A stretch of DNA of 64,000 nt, from assembly GCF_004795855.1 (NCBI RefSeq), contig NZ_CP039252.1:3658001-3722000 (forward strand), read 5' to 3'. Of the stretch, positions 24,255-33,970 are shown in pieces (the first letter of the stretch is position 1; every line of letters begins with the position of its first letter). The translations under genes were made by a program, and so were the position numbers. A model generated the notes under the pieces. The model was not told the DNA's origin. It saw only the letters and a list, made by a program, of their open reading frames with translations, and ran no database searches. Origin of the DNA: Hydrogenophaga sp. PAMC20947. Lineage in GTDB: Bacteria > Pseudomonadota > Gammaproteobacteria > Burkholderiales > Burkholderiaceae_C.

Positions 24255-26357
24255 TCAAGCCGCTGGGGTTGGCGAGCGTTCTTGCGCAAACGCCACATAC
24301 CAAGCCAGGCAGCCCGGATTGGCCATGGCCTCTTTGTTGATCACCTTCTCGACCGGCTGACCCAGCAAGAGCTTTTTGATCGGCAGCTCCTGCTTTTTGC
24401 CCGAGAGCGTGCGCGGAATTTCAGTGACCTGAAAAATCGCATTGGGCAGGAAGCGCGGTGACAAGGCGGTGCGGATGGCACCATTGATTTTGGCGGTCAT
24501 GGCGTCGTCCAGAGTCACCCCTCCGCGCAGCACGACAAACAGCGGCATGTAGCTTTCTTTGCCCAGAAATTCCAGATCGACCACCATGGAATCAAGCACC
24601 TCGGGCAGGGCTTCGACCGCGCTGTAGAGCTCGCTGGTGCCCATGCGCAGACCATGGCGGTTGATGGTGGCGTCAGACCGGCCGTAGATCACACAGGAGC
24701 CATCGGGGTAGATGCGCAGCCAGTCGCCGTGGCGCCAGACGGCACCCGCCTCGGCCGGCAAATCGCCGCCGCCGGGCTTGCGCCCGTGGCCAGCGGGGTA
24801 CATGTCGAAGTAGCTGCCGATCAGGCGCTGGTTGTCGGTGTCGCCCACGAAATACAGCGGCATGGACGGAATGGGCTGCGCGCAGACCAGTTCGCCCACG
24901 GCGTCGATCGCGGGCTGGCCCTGTTCGTCCCACGATTCAACGGCGCTGCCGATCATGCGGCACTGCATGCGGCCCGGTATCTGGGGCAGCTCTCGGTTGG
25001 CGCCAATGAAGGCGCCTGCGAAGTCGGTTCCGCCGGAGATGTTGCACCACCAGATGTCTTTTTGCGCGGCGTTGTCCGCGATGGCGGCGAACTGTTCGGT
25101 TCCCCAGCGCTGGGCGTCTTCCGACAGCGGCGAGCCGGTGGTACCGAGGGCCCGCACGCGCGAGAGGTCACCACACAGCGCAAGGTCGACGTCGGCCTTG
25201 AGGCAGTTGGCAAAAAATGCAGCGCCGGCGCCGAAGAAGGTCACGCCTTGTTCGGCGGCGAAGCGCCAGAGCGTGGTCCAGTCGGGTCTGTCTTTGCTGC
25301 CACCGGGGTTGCCGTCGTAAATCACACAGGTGGTGCCGTTGAGCAGGCCACTGGTCTGCGCATTCCACATCACCCAGCCGGTCGAGCTGTACCAGTGGTA
25401 GCGCTCACCCCAGCTGTTGGCGTCGTAGCTGCTGCCCACGTCGTTGTGCAACACCTTCATGGCCAAGCCGACCACGACCGTGCCACCGTGGCCGTGCACG
25501 ATGGGCTTGGGCATGCCCGTGGTGCCACTGGAATAGACAATCCACAAGGGGTGGTCAAAGGGCAACCACATCGGCTCGAAGGCGGCCACGGCTGCGTCGT
25601 TGCCCGCGGTCACGTCCGCGAACGAGGCGCAAGGTGCTGCGGTGGCGAGCGCGGCCTCGCGGGCGGCGTCACCGTCGGCCAGGTTGGTGTGCAAAATCAC
25701 GTGCGTCACCGTGGGCAGGGCCGCGCGCATCTCGGCCACCACGCTCATGCGGTCGAAGTCGCGCCCGCCGTAGCTCACGCCGTCGCAGGCGATCAACACC
25801 TTGGGCTCGATCTGGCGGAAGCGGTCGAGCACGGCGTTCGTGCCCATGTCGGGGGCGCACACGCTCCACACACCACCGATGCTGATCGTGGCGAGAAACG
25901 CGACCATGGTCTCTGGGATGTTGGGCAGGTAAACCGCGACACGGTCGCCCGGCTTCACGCCTTGAGCCTGAAGATGCAAAGCCAGCGAGGCCACCTGGCG
26001 CCGCAACTCAGGCCAGCTCAATTCGACCCGTTGGCCCTTTTCGTTGCAGCCAATCACGGCGGGAAAACCCGCAGCATGGGCCGCATCGACATGTCGAAAC
26101 ACCTGCTGCGCGTAGTTCACCTGAGCGCCCGGAAACCAGTTGGCGCAGGGCATGACGTTCTTTTCAAGCACCGCCGTGTGCGGCGAGGGTGACTGCAGGT
26201 CGAAGTAGTCCCAGATGCTTTGCCAGAAGCCTTCGATGTCGGTGGTGGTCCAGCGCCACAACGCGTCGTAGCTGTCGAATGTGAGGCCACGGTGTTCGGT
26301 GAGCCAGTCTTGGTAGCGCCGGATTTGGGGGATGTACGGGGGGGTCGATGGGCTCAT
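24255..26357 (-). CDS. aacS: Acetoacetyl-CoA synthetase
   Basis: The 700-residue adenylate-forming enzyme activates acetoacetate with ATP and CoA, allowing use of ketone bodies or polyhydroxybutyrate-derived acetoacetate. It has the long N-terminal acetyl-CoA-synthetase-like extension (FWQSIWDYFDL...), the adenylation P-loop YSSGTTGMPKPIVHGHGG at about 274-291, and the C-terminal catalytic lysine in LSGKKQELPIKK near residue 651. Total length and WYSSTGWVMWN fit AacS. ATG 26357 begins the conserved region; the open frame upstream to 26876 is antisense to the next gene and not credible. No ribosome binding site is strong. Confidence 0.92.
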   Translation of the reverse strand: MSPSTPPYIPQIRRYQDWLTEHRGLTFDSYDALWRWTTTDIEGFWQSIWDYFDLQSPSPHTAVLEKNVMPCANWFPGAQVNYAQQVFRHVDAAHAAGFPAVIGCNEKGQRVELSWPELRRQVASLALHLQAQGVKPGDRVAVYLPNIPETMVAFLATISIGGVWSVCAPDMGTNAVLDRFRQIEPKVLIACDGVSYGGRDFDRMSVVAEMRAALPTVTHVILHTNLADGDAAREAALATAAPCASFADVTAGNDAAVAAFEPMWLPFDHPLWIVYSSGTTGMPKPIVHGHGGTVVVGLAMKVLHNDVGSSYDANSWGERYHWYSSTGWVMWNAQTSGLLNGTTCVIYDGNPGGSKDRPDWTTLWRFAAEQGVTFFGAGAAFFANCLKADVDLALCGDLSRVRALGTTGSPLSEDAQRWGTEQFAAIADNAAQKDIWWCNISGGTDFAGAFIGANRELPQIPGRMQCRMIGSAVESWDEQGQPAIDAVGELVCAQPIPSMPLYFVGDTDNQRLIGSYFDMYPAGHGRKPGGGDLPAEAGAVWRHGDWLRIYPDGSCVIYGRSDATINRHGLRMGTSELYSAVEALPEVLDSMVVDLEFLGKESYMPLFVVLRGGVTLDDAMTAKINGAIRTALSPRFLPNAIFQVTEIPRTLSGKKQELPIKKLLLGQPVEKVINKEAMANPGCLAWYVAFAQERSPTPAA

Positions 26358-26480
26358 GGTTTGGGCTCTGACTGTTGAATGGCTTGTCTCTGCGCAGAAG
26401 GGTAGCAGTGGCACGGCTTCGGCGCTACAGCCGAGGCGACAGCCACCCTGACCCCGGAGCGCTTGCGCTATAACGCCAAT

Positions 26481-26969
26481 ATGACTGCGCTGACCGCCCC
26501 CGCCCTGGAACCCGTTGCCACCCTCACCGTGCGGGTGAGCGCTCCGCTGGAGGCGGGCGAGATCACCGGCACCAACAGCCGGGGCCAACGCCGCATCATC
26601 CCCATCACCGGGGGCACGGTCAGTGGCCGGCTCAACGGGCGCGTGCTGCCCGGTGGCGCCGACTTTCAGCTGGTGGTGAGCGACACCCTGGCCGATCTCG
26701 ATGCGCGCTACCTGTTGCAGCTCGACGACCCGGCCTGGGCGGGCGCCCATGTGTTTGTGCAAAACCGCGCGCTGCGCCGGGGGTCTCCCGAAGACATTGC
26801 CCGGCTGGTGCGCGGCGAGCCGGTGGCCCCGGCGGCGATCTATTTCCGCTGCGCGCCGACCTTTGAGGTGTCGCACCCGGCGCTGGTCTGGATGACCGAG
26901 AGCCTGTTCATCGGCACCGGCGCGCGCTTCCCCGACCGGGTCGAGATGCGGTTTTTCCGGGTCTGCTGA
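26481..26969 (+). CDS. DUF3237 protein
   Basis: The 162-residue protein shows the DUF3237 pattern: PLEAGEITGTNSRGQRRIIPITGGTVSGRLNGRVLPGGADFQ near the start, LDARYLLQLDD in the middle, and APTFEVSHPALVWMTESLFIGTG near the end. Members are small beta-barrel-like proteins frequently found with catabolic genes; the reaction is not known. ATG 26481 is preferred over the upstream in-frame start. It is divergent from acetoacetyl-CoA synthetase and convergent with the ABC exporter. Confidence 0.82.
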   Translation: MTALTAPALEPVATLTVRVSAPLEAGEITGTNSRGQRRIIPITGGTVSGRLNGRVLPGGADFQLVVSDTLADLDARYLLQLDDPAWAGAHVFVQNRALRRGSPEDIARLVRGEPVAPAAIYFRCAPTFEVSHPALVWMTESLFIGTGARFPDRVEMRFFRVC

Positions 26970-26996
26970 ACCTTGCTCTCTCGATGAAACTTGCCG

Positions 26997-27698
26997 TCAA
27001 TCGCTGACGAGGCTGCCGTCCACCAGCTGGATCACCCGGTCGCACGAAGCGGCCAGGCGGGTATCGTGGGTGACGATCAGGCAGGCGCTGCCATGGTCGT
27101 GATTGAACTCGCGCAGCAAGCCAAAGATTTCATCGGCGGTGACCGTGTCGAGGTTGCCTGTGGGTTCGTCCGCCAAGATCAGCCGGGGCCGCAGCGACAG
27201 CGCCCGCGCAATGGCCACGCGCTGCTGCATGCCGCCCGACAGCTCCCCTGGCATTTTGTATTCAGCGCCTTTGAGCCCCACGCGCACCAACAGATCGCGG
27301 GCCGTGGCTTCTGACTCGGGGGTGGCGGTGCCGTTGCCGATCATGGCGGGCAGCATCACGTTCTCCAGCGCGGTGAAGGCCGGCAAGAGGTGGTGGAACT
27401 GAAACACGAAGCCGATGGTGGCGCCGCGCAATTGCGTCAGTCCGGCATCGTCCAAGGCTTCGGCGCGCTGGCCAGCGATCTCCAGCGTGCCCTGGGTGGT
27501 GTGCTCCAGCAAACCAATGATGTTGAGCAGCGTGCTCTTGCCCGAACCCGAGGGGCCGGTGAGCGCCACAAACTCGGCTTGCTTCAGGGTGACATCGATG
27601 CCGTGCAACACCTCGGCCTCAATGGGGGTGCCGATGTTGTAGCTTTTGCGGATGTCGCGCAGCTGGAGGATGGGCGCTTTCCGAGGGGTTTCGCTCAT
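26997..27698 (-). CDS. ABC exporter ATP-binding subunit (MacB/LolD type)
   Basis: The 233-residue ATPase has Walker A GPSGSGKST at 48-56, signature LSGGMQQR, Walker B LILADEPT and the switch histidine in IVTHDT. The sequence is of the LolD/MacB/FtsE group. It overlaps the permease gene by ATGA, so the stoichiometry is coupled. Together with the permease and the periplasmic adaptor upstream it forms a three-gene MacAB-like exporter; no outer-membrane channel gene is present. Confidence 0.92.
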   Translation of the reverse strand: MSETPRKAPILQLRDIRKSYNIGTPIEAEVLHGIDVTLKQAEFVALTGPSGSGKSTLLNIIGLLEHTTQGTLEIAGQRAEALDDAGLTQLRGATIGFVFQFHHLLPAFTALENVMLPAMIGNGTATPESEATARDLLVRVGLKGAEYKMPGELSGGMQQRVAIARALSLRPRLILADEPTGNLDTVTADEIFGLLREFNHDHGSACLIVTHDTRLAASCDRVIQLVDGSLVSD

Positions 27699-28969
27699 GT
27701 TCGGATGGCCTGCACAGGGTCCATACGGGCCGCGCTGCGCGCCGGCACTGCGGCCGCCACCACGCCCACACCACAGGCCACCACCGAGGCCATCAGCACC
27801 AGCATCGGGTCGAGCTCCGCGGGAAACATGGGCATGCCGTCCAGCCCCTTGAACACACGGGAAAACACCAGCAGCAGGGTGTAGGCCAGCAAAGCGCCCA
27901 GCACCGAACCCACCAGCCCCACCAGACCGCCTTGCAACAGAAACACCGCCATGATGCGCCGGCGCCCCATGCCCATGGCGCGCAAGATGCCGATCTCGCG
28001 CTGCTTTTGCACCACGCTCACCACCAGCACGCTGGAGATGCCCAGCGCCACGATGATCACCACAAAGCTGCGGATCAGGTTGTTGGACACGCTCTGGTTG
28101 GACAGGGCGTTGAGCAGGCCCGAGTTGGTCTGCATCCAGCTGTCCACGCTCAAGCCCGTGCGCGCGCGCAGGCCATCGGCCACGCCGTTGGCGCCAAACA
28201 GGTCTTTCACGGTGAGGTCGATGTTGGACACCCCGCCGCTGAGATCGAGCAGGGTCTGGCCGAGCTTGAGCGTGACGAACATCCAGCGCCGGTTGAGGTC
28301 GCGGTTGCCCATGTCAAAAAGGCCGGTGATGGTGAGGGTTTCGCTGCGGCCCACGGCGCTGGTCACCCGCACCTTGTCGCCCACCGTAACCCCCAGGTCT
28401 TTGGCCAGCTCCACGCCCATGAGGGTGCTCACACCCGACACATCAAAACGGCCCCGGGTCATGTAGCCGTCCATGTCGACCACCCGCCGGTAGTGGTCGG
28501 GCTGCACGCCCATGATCACCACGCTCTTGTTGCTGTTGCCGCGCGCCACAAACACCGGCCCGCTGACCACGGGCGAGACCGCCAGCACACCCGGCGTGGC
28601 TGCCGCCAGCTCGGCCACGCGCTCCCACTGGTCCACCGAGCGCAGGCGCTGCGCACGCGGCTGCACCAGTGCTGCCAGCGCTTCCCCGGGCTCGCTGCGC
28701 AGCGCTCGTGCCGTCTGCTCCTCGGGCGCGGTGATGACGATGTGGGCCTGGGAGCCCAGCGTGCGGTCGATGATGGTCACCTGCAGCTGGTTGATCAGCT
28801 GCGTCAGAAAGATGATGACCGCGACACCGCCCGTGACCCCGGCGAGGATGAGCGCGCTCTGCATGCGGCCCTCGCGCAAAAAACGCAGGGCCACCAGCAA
28901 CTCAAAGGGCATCCAGCGCGCCCAGCTGCTCACAGCGGGGCGGTGGCGAGCGGAAGAAAACAAACCCAT
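27695..28969 (-). CDS. ABC exporter permease (FtsX/MacB type)
   Basis: The 424-residue permease has one N-terminal helix (FELLVALRFLREGRMQSALI onward), a large periplasmic domain of about 220 residues, and three C-terminal helices with the FtsX signature QKQREIGILRAMGMGRRRI. This is the type VII mechanotransmission fold. ATG 28969 is the likely start, seven bases after the adaptor stop codon. The ATPase domain is a separate gene, unlike E. coli MacB. Cargo unknown; drug, lipid or peptide export are all possible. Confidence 0.9.
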   Translation of the reverse strand: MGLFSSARHRPAVSSWARWMPFELLVALRFLREGRMQSALILAGVTGGVAVIIFLTQLINQLQVTIIDRTLGSQAHIVITAPEEQTARALRSEPGEALAALVQPRAQRLRSVDQWERVAELAAATPGVLAVSPVVSGPVFVARGNSNKSVVIMGVQPDHYRRVVDMDGYMTRGRFDVSGVSTLMGVELAKDLGVTVGDKVRVTSAVGRSETLTITGLFDMGNRDLNRRWMFVTLKLGQTLLDLSGGVSNIDLTVKDLFGANGVADGLRARTGLSVDSWMQTNSGLLNALSNQSVSNNLIRSFVVIIVALGISSVLVVSVVQKQREIGILRAMGMGRRRIMAVFLLQGGLVGLVGSVLGALLAYTLLLVFSRVFKGLDGMPMFPAELDPMLVLMASVVACGVGVVAAAVPARSAARMDPVQAIRT

Positions 28970-28976
28970 GGCGAAC

Positions 28977-30224
28977 TCAGCGCGGCCCTGCGGCGGCTGC
29001 GGGACTGGCGACGTCGTTGGCCAGCACATTGCCCCGGCGCACGCGGTCCCCGGGCAGGGCTTTTTCGGTCTGCGGGATGGCTTCGTCGCCTTCGCTCAGG
29101 CCGTCGACCACCTCGACCGAGCCGACACCGCGCAAACCCAGCGTGACCGGCTGGCGCACGGCCTGGTCGTCGCGCAGCAACAGCACCCAGGGCGCCTGGC
29201 TGTCGGTGTCGCGCACCGCGCTGGACGGCAGCACCAGCGCGTCGCTGCGGGAGCCCCCCACCAGTTCGACCGACACCGTCATGTCGGGCTTGAGAAACGC
29301 GGGCGGCGCGGTGACGTCGAGCCAGACCTCCACCGTGCCGCGCTGGGGATCGACCGCGGGCGCGATGAAGCTCAGGCGGGCATCAAAGCCCTGGCCCGGG
29401 TAGGCATCGGCAACCGCGCGGGCGGCCATGCCCAGCGCCAGCAAACGCAGGTGTTTTTCATCGATGGCGGCCTCAACGCGCAGCCCGCCTTGGGTGGCCA
29501 GCGTCAACAGCGTGCGCCCTGGCTGGGCGGTGCTGCCCGGCTCCACCTGCCGGCTCAGCACCGTGGCGTCCACCGGGCTGACGATGCGCAGGCGGTCCAG
29601 CCGCGCCTGGGCCAGCGCCACCTGGGCGACGGCCTGGTCCACCCGCGAAGCGGCCAGCGTGCGCTCGATGCCGCCGGGCTGGTTGGCCTCGGACTGCACG
29701 CGCGCGGTGGTGAGCGCGCTGCGCGCCGTGTCCAGCAGGCGCTGCGCATCGTCCAGCTTTTGCTGGGCAAAAAACCCCTGGGCAACCAGCTCGCTGACGC
29801 GGCCATGTTCGCGGCGGGCCGACTCAAAGGCGGCCTGCGCCTGCACCACCGCCTGCGACGCCACTGGCGCGCCCACCGAGGCCTGCTGGCGCACCCGCGC
29901 CCGCGCCTCGGCCAGCGCGGCCTGGGCTTGCTGCAGGCTGGCCTGAGCTTCATCGTCGGCCAGGCGCAACAGCAGATCGCCCGCTTTCACCGTGTCGCCC
30001 GCCCGCGCGGGCACGGCCAGCACCTGAGCGGTCACTTCGGCGGCGATGTCCAGCCGCGCCGGCGCGTTCAGCCGGCCGGTGGCCACCACCGACTGCGCGA
30101 TGGCCGAGCGCACCACCGGCACCACCGCCACGCGCTCGCCACCCGGAGCGGCGCGCCACACGAGCGCGGCCGCTGCTGCCAAGGCAACCGCCACCAACAC
30201 CATCCATCGATTCCGGAGTTTCAT
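28977..30224 (-). CDS. Periplasmic adaptor subunit (HlyD/MacA family)
   Basis: The 415-residue protein has an N-terminal membrane anchor (VLVAVALAAAAALVW), a lipoyl half-motif (VAVVPVVRSAIAQSVVATGRL), a long coiled-coil hairpin (about residues 95-210, rich in A, Q, E and R), a second lipoyl half and a beta-barrel domain. It bridges the inner-membrane ABC permease to an outer-membrane channel that must be encoded elsewhere. It is the first gene of the exporter operon and is divergent from the permease gene at 30381. Confidence 0.9.
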   Translation of the reverse strand: MKLRNRWMVLVAVALAAAAALVWRAAPGGERVAVVPVVRSAIAQSVVATGRLNAPARLDIAAEVTAQVLAVPARAGDTVKAGDLLLRLADDEAQASLQQAQAALAEARARVRQQASVGAPVASQAVVQAQAAFESARREHGRVSELVAQGFFAQQKLDDAQRLLDTARSALTTARVQSEANQPGGIERTLAASRVDQAVAQVALAQARLDRLRIVSPVDATVLSRQVEPGSTAQPGRTLLTLATQGGLRVEAAIDEKHLRLLALGMAARAVADAYPGQGFDARLSFIAPAVDPQRGTVEVWLDVTAPPAFLKPDMTVSVELVGGSRSDALVLPSSAVRDTDSQAPWVLLLRDDQAVRQPVTLGLRGVGSVEVVDGLSEGDEAIPQTEKALPGDRVRRGNVLANDVASPAAAAGPR

Positions 30225-30380
30225 GACCCGAACACTACCAAAGCGCCGGACCGGCCGCCTTGTCTTCGCTCAAACAACCCGCGAGCCCGGGCGAAAGAAA
30301 GTCGCGCACCGGCTTGTGGACGGTGCGGCCAGCTTGCACAATCGCCGCCACGACACAACAACTTACATTGGAGTTTCCCT

Positions 30381-31670
30381 ATGGGACTGCTGGACTGGAG
30401 AGAGAAATCATCGGATGTGCTGAACAACGGCGGCGTCATCGGGCCTGACGAACGCCTGCCCTGGCCACAAACCACCGTGATGGGCGTGCAACACCTGATC
30501 GCCATGTTTGGCGCCACCGTGCTCGCCCCCATCCTGATGGGTTTTGACCCCAACGTCGCCATCCTCATGAGCGGCATCGGCACCTTGATCTTCTTCGTGA
30601 TGACCGGTGGCAAGGTGCCCAGCTACCTGGGCTCCAGCTTCGCCTTCATCGGCGTGGTGATCGCCGCCAGCGGCTATGCCGGCCCCGGGCCCAACGCCAA
30701 CATCGGTGTGGCGCTGGGCGGCATCATCGCCTGCGGCGTGGTCTACACCCTGATCGGCGCACTGGTGCAAGCCATTGGCACGGGATGGATCGAAAAGCTG
30801 ATGCCCCCGGTGGTCACCGGCGCGGTGGTGGCGGTGATCGGCCTCAACCTGGCCGGCATCCCCATCAAAAACATGGCACCAACCAACTTTGACGCCTGGA
30901 TGCAGGGCATCACCTTCGTCTGCGTGGCCCTGGTCGCGGTGTTCACTTCGGGCATGGTTCAGCGCCTGCTGATTCTGGTGGGCTTGATCCTGGCGAGCGT
31001 GATCTACGCTGTGCTGACCAACGGCATGGGCATGGGAACGCCACTCGACTTGTCGGGCATCGCCAACGCCGCCTGGTTCGGTTTGCCGAACTTCGCAGCG
31101 CCGGTGTTTGAACTCAAAGCCATCACCCTGATTGCACCGGTGGCCATCATCCTGGTGGCGGAAAACCTGGGCCACATCAAGGCTGTGACCGCCATGACCG
31201 GCAAGAACCTCGACAAGTACATGGGCCGCGCGTTCATGGGCGACGGCATCGCCACCATCGTGGCCGGCAGCGCGGGCGGCACGGGCGTGACCACCTACGC
31301 GGAAAACATCGGCGTGATGGCGGCGACCAAGATCTACTCCACCGCTGTGTTTCTGGTGGCCGGCTTGATGGCCGTTTTGCTGGGTTTCAGCCCCAAATTC
31401 GGGGCGCTGATCCAGGCCATTCCACTGCCCGTGATGGGCGGTGTTTCCATCGTGGTGTTCGGCCTGATCGCCATCGCCGGCGCCAAGATCTGGGTCGACA
31501 ACAAGGTCGATTTTTCCGACAACAAAAACCTGCTGGTGGCCGCCATCACCCTGATTCTGGGCACCGGCGACTACACCCTGAAATTCGGTGACTTCGCCTT
31601 CGGTGGCATCGGAACCGCCACCTTTGGCGCGGTGTTCCTGCACCTGTTGCTCAGCCGCCGCAAAGCCTGA
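30381..31670 (+). CDS. NCS2-family uracil/pyrimidine permease
   Basis: The 429-residue protein matches UraA/RutG-type proton symporters: PWPQTTVMGVQHLIAMFGATVLAPILMGFDP at the start, then fourteen predicted helices including VAILMSGIGTLIFFVMTGG, the substrate-site region ALIAPVAIILVAENLGHIKAV and the glycine-rich GTGVTTYAENIGVMAATKIYSTAVF. These residues fit uracil or related nucleobase uptake. ATG 30381 is preceded by TTGGAG. The very long open frame that starts upstream at 28512 and reads through here is an artefact of high GC. Confidence 0.92.
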   Translation: MGLLDWREKSSDVLNNGGVIGPDERLPWPQTTVMGVQHLIAMFGATVLAPILMGFDPNVAILMSGIGTLIFFVMTGGKVPSYLGSSFAFIGVVIAASGYAGPGPNANIGVALGGIIACGVVYTLIGALVQAIGTGWIEKLMPPVVTGAVVAVIGLNLAGIPIKNMAPTNFDAWMQGITFVCVALVAVFTSGMVQRLLILVGLILASVIYAVLTNGMGMGTPLDLSGIANAAWFGLPNFAAPVFELKAITLIAPVAIILVAENLGHIKAVTAMTGKNLDKYMGRAFMGDGIATIVAGSAGGTGVTTYAENIGVMAATKIYSTAVFLVAGLMAVLLGFSPKFGALIQAIPLPVMGGVSIVVFGLIAIAGAKIWVDNKVDFSDNKNLLVAAITLILGTGDYTLKFGDFAFGGIGTATFGAVFLHLLLSRRKA

Positions 31671-31683
31671 CCCGGTTGAACGC

Positions 31684-32292
31684 ATGAGCGGCAAAACGGT
31701 CGACGGGCCTGATGGGCAACCCCGTTGCGGTTGGTGCGCGGCGGCCCCCGAGTTCTTCGCGTACCACGACGCCGAATGGGGGTTCCCCGTGGCCGACGAC
31801 CGCCGCCTGTTCGAGAAACTGTGTCTTGAGAGCTTTCAATCGGGCCTGAGCTGGCGCACCATCCTGGCCAAACGCGAAAACTTTCGCTCAGCGTTCAGCA
31901 ACTTCGACATCGATCGGATGGCCCGCTTCACCGACCAAGACGTAGACCGCCTGATGCAGGACGCGGGGATCGTGCGCCACCGCGGCAAGATCGAAGCGGT
32001 CATCCACAACGCCCGCTGCGCGCAGGCGCTGGTGCAGCGCGAAGGCTCGCTGGCGGCCTACTTCTGGCGCTTCGAACCCGCAGCACAAGATCTCGACACA
32101 CCCCAAAGCGTCTCCACTTCCCCCGCGTCGGTTGCCTTGTCCAAAGCGCTGAAACAGCAAGGTTGGAAGTTCGTCGGACCGACCACGGTCTTTGCCTTCA
32201 TGCAGGCCATGGGCTTGATCAACGACCACGCCGACACCTGCGTGGTGCGGGCGCGGGCCGCCCAGGCGCGCCGGGCTTTCAAGCGGCCCTGA
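31684..32292 (+). CDS. tag: DNA-3-methyladenine glycosylase I
   Basis: The 202-residue enzyme excises 3-methyladenine from alkylated DNA. The zinc snap is complete: C15, H28, H182 and C186, with the same spacing as E. coli Tag. The helix-hairpin-helix part AGIVRHRGKIEAVIHNARC and the substrate pocket residues of YHDAEWGFPV are present. ATG 31684 lies 14 bp after the permease stop, so the two may share a transcript although they have no functional link. High confidence. Confidence 0.95.
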   Translation: MSGKTVDGPDGQPRCGWCAAAPEFFAYHDAEWGFPVADDRRLFEKLCLESFQSGLSWRTILAKRENFRSAFSNFDIDRMARFTDQDVDRLMQDAGIVRHRGKIEAVIHNARCAQALVQREGSLAAYFWRFEPAAQDLDTPQSVSTSPASVALSKALKQQGWKFVGPTTVFAFMQAMGLINDHADTCVVRARAAQARRAFKRP

Positions 32293-32478
32293 ACCCTGGC
32301 ACAGCACCGAGGCCTGCGTCCTCTTGCGCGCGGAAAACCCTGAAGCGCACAACTGTCCCCCGCGCTCGGCACGCGGTTCACGCCTGGATGTCACCCACGG
32401 CGCGGACGGCGCTGCGCACTGGCGCTAGAGTGCTTCAAATCAACCACCGTTCAGCGGCCATCGCCGCGCGCCAAGCCC

Positions 32479-32901
32479 ATGCCTATCTGGAAACAACCCA
32501 TCTCCATCGAAATCCTCAACCGCATCAGCCAAGGAACCGCCAACGAGCACCTGGGCATGGAATTCCTGGAAGTGGGGGATGACTTCATCACTGCGCGCAT
32601 CCCGGTTGACCACCGCACCATTCAGCCGTATGGCCTGCTGCACGGCGGCGTGAGCGTGGCGCTGGCGGAAACCCTGGGTTCTTGTGGCGCGGCATTTTGC
32701 GCGCCCGAGGGCCACCGCACCGTCGGGCTCGACATCAACGCCAACCACCTGAAAGGCGCCACCAGTGGCTGGGTCACCGGCACCACGCGCCCGGTGCACA
32801 TCGGCCGCACCACCCAGGTCTGGGCCATCGAGCTGAAAAACGATGCGGGTGAGCTCACCTGCGTTTCGCGCATCACGATGGCGGTGCTCGCGCCCCGATA
32901 G
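32479..32901 (+). CDS. Hotdog-fold thioesterase (YdiI/EntH type)
   Basis: The 140-residue protein carries the hotdog signature PYGLLHGGVSVALAETLGSCGA, in which the glutamate of ALAET is the catalytic base in relatives, then VGLDINANHLKGATSGWVTG. Relatives hydrolyse aromatic acyl-CoAs such as 1,4-dihydroxy-2-naphthoyl-CoA (menaquinone route) or proofread enterobactin synthesis. No menaquinone or siderophore genes lie nearby, so the physiological substrate is open. Start ATG 32479 has no strong ribosome binding site. Confidence 0.88.
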   Translation: MPIWKQPISIEILNRISQGTANEHLGMEFLEVGDDFITARIPVDHRTIQPYGLLHGGVSVALAETLGSCGAAFCAPEGHRTVGLDINANHLKGATSGWVTGTTRPVHIGRTTQVWAIELKNDAGELTCVSRITMAVLAPR

Positions 32902-33254
32902 AACGCATGGGCCCCAAAAGACCCGCGGGGGGTGCCTGGCGCAGCGCTCGAGGTCTTGCACAAGGTGTCTCAACGACACCCTCTTCCTGCCCTGATGGAG
33001 GGCGCGTTCGGTCTGGGTCTCGCCAGCGGCGCATCCGCCTCGTTGAATGTGCCAGGTGCGGTGCAACGCCTCACCGAGGCCTCCCGGGAATGCGATCAGG
33101 CAATCGATGACCGGCCTGCCGCCCTTCGGGCTGCAGGCTTTCTTTCGTCAGAACCCAGGGTAAACCCGGGCGCTTGCAGTAAGTGGCTGTTACCCCTTGG
33201 GCGCCGCTGAACCCAAAAATAGGGGTTCAATCCACCCCCTTTGAGGAGACACCC
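32902..33254. other. Gap before DJ-1 gene; contains a third AGGGTAAACCC
   Basis: This 353-bp gap has no recognisable gene. The 11-mer AGGGTAAACCC, seen in the two motif-protein promoters near 10.4 and 11.0 kb, occurs at 33157-33167 but without the flanking elements and in the orientation that would face away from the next gene. GAGGAG at 33243-33248 is the ribosome binding site of the DJ-1 gene. Confidence 0.4.
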
Positions 33255-33833
33255 ATGGGCAAGAAGCTGTTGATGATTTGTGGCGACTACTGCGAAGATT
33301 ACGAAACCATGGTGCCGTTCCAGGCGCTGCAGGCCGTGGGCCACACAGTGCACGCCGTGGCGCCTGACAAAGTCGCTGGTGACTTCATCCACACGGCCAT
33401 CCACGACTTCGAGGGCGCACAGACCTACAGCGAAAAGCCAGGCCACCGATTTGTCCTCAACGCCACCTTCGCCGATATCAAACCCGAAACCTACGACGCG
33501 CTGGTGATCCCCGGCGGGCGTGGGCCGGAATACCTGCGCATGTACGCCAGCGTGATGGCCATGGTCAAGCACTTCACGTCCACCGGCAAACCCGTGGCAG
33601 CCGTCTGCCACGGCGCTCAGCTGCTGGCCGCCACCGGCGACATCAAGGGCCGCACCATCTCGGCCTACCCTGCCTGCCAGGTGGAAGTGGAGCTCGCCGG
33701 CGCCATTTACGCCAACATCCCGGTGGACCAGGCTGTGACCGACGGCCACTTCGTGACGGCACCCGCCTGGCCAGCCCACCCTGCCTGGATCGCGCAGTTT
33801 CTGGCGGTGCTGGGCACGAAGATCAGCCACTGA
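33255..33833 (+). CDS. DJ-1/PfpI family protein
   Basis: The 192-residue protein has the DJ-1/PfpI fold with nucleophile-elbow cysteine C118 in AAVCHGAQLL, followed by H119, and the conserved acidic residue of the first loop (CEDYE). Such proteins act as glyoxalases/deglycases, chaperones or proteases; the reaction here cannot be read. YPACQVEVELAGA in place of the typical short loop marks the subgroup annotated as DJ-1/PfpI family hydrolase. GAGGAG precedes ATG 33255 at a good distance. Single gene. Confidence 0.9.
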   Translation: MGKKLLMICGDYCEDYETMVPFQALQAVGHTVHAVAPDKVAGDFIHTAIHDFEGAQTYSEKPGHRFVLNATFADIKPETYDALVIPGGRGPEYLRMYASVMAMVKHFTSTGKPVAAVCHGAQLLAATGDIKGRTISAYPACQVEVELAGAIYANIPVDQAVTDGHFVTAPAWPAHPAWIAQFLAVLGTKISH

Positions 33834-33970
33834 GACGACGGCCAAACCTCACCGCCCTGGCGACAACGGGCATGGAGGCGTGGCGGCAGGTCGGGACGGC
33901 AGGTATTGCCACACGGCCCGCTTCGCGCCCACAATAACCTGCAGTTCTATGCCCCGACTGGAGCCCTCGC

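Noticed and set aside
26358..26876. N-terminal extension of acetoacetyl-CoA synthetase
   Set aside because: It is antisense to the DUF3237 gene and unlike AacS N-termini.
28512..31670. A 1052-codon open frame covering the exporter genes and the permease
   Set aside because: Only its last 429 codons are a real gene (the NCS2 permease); the front part is antisense to the MacAB-like operon and exists because stop codons are rare at high GC.
33157..33167. Third AGGGTAAACCC as another copy of the twin promoter
   Set aside because: The -35, -10 and upstream elements are absent and the orientation does not fit the adjacent gene.
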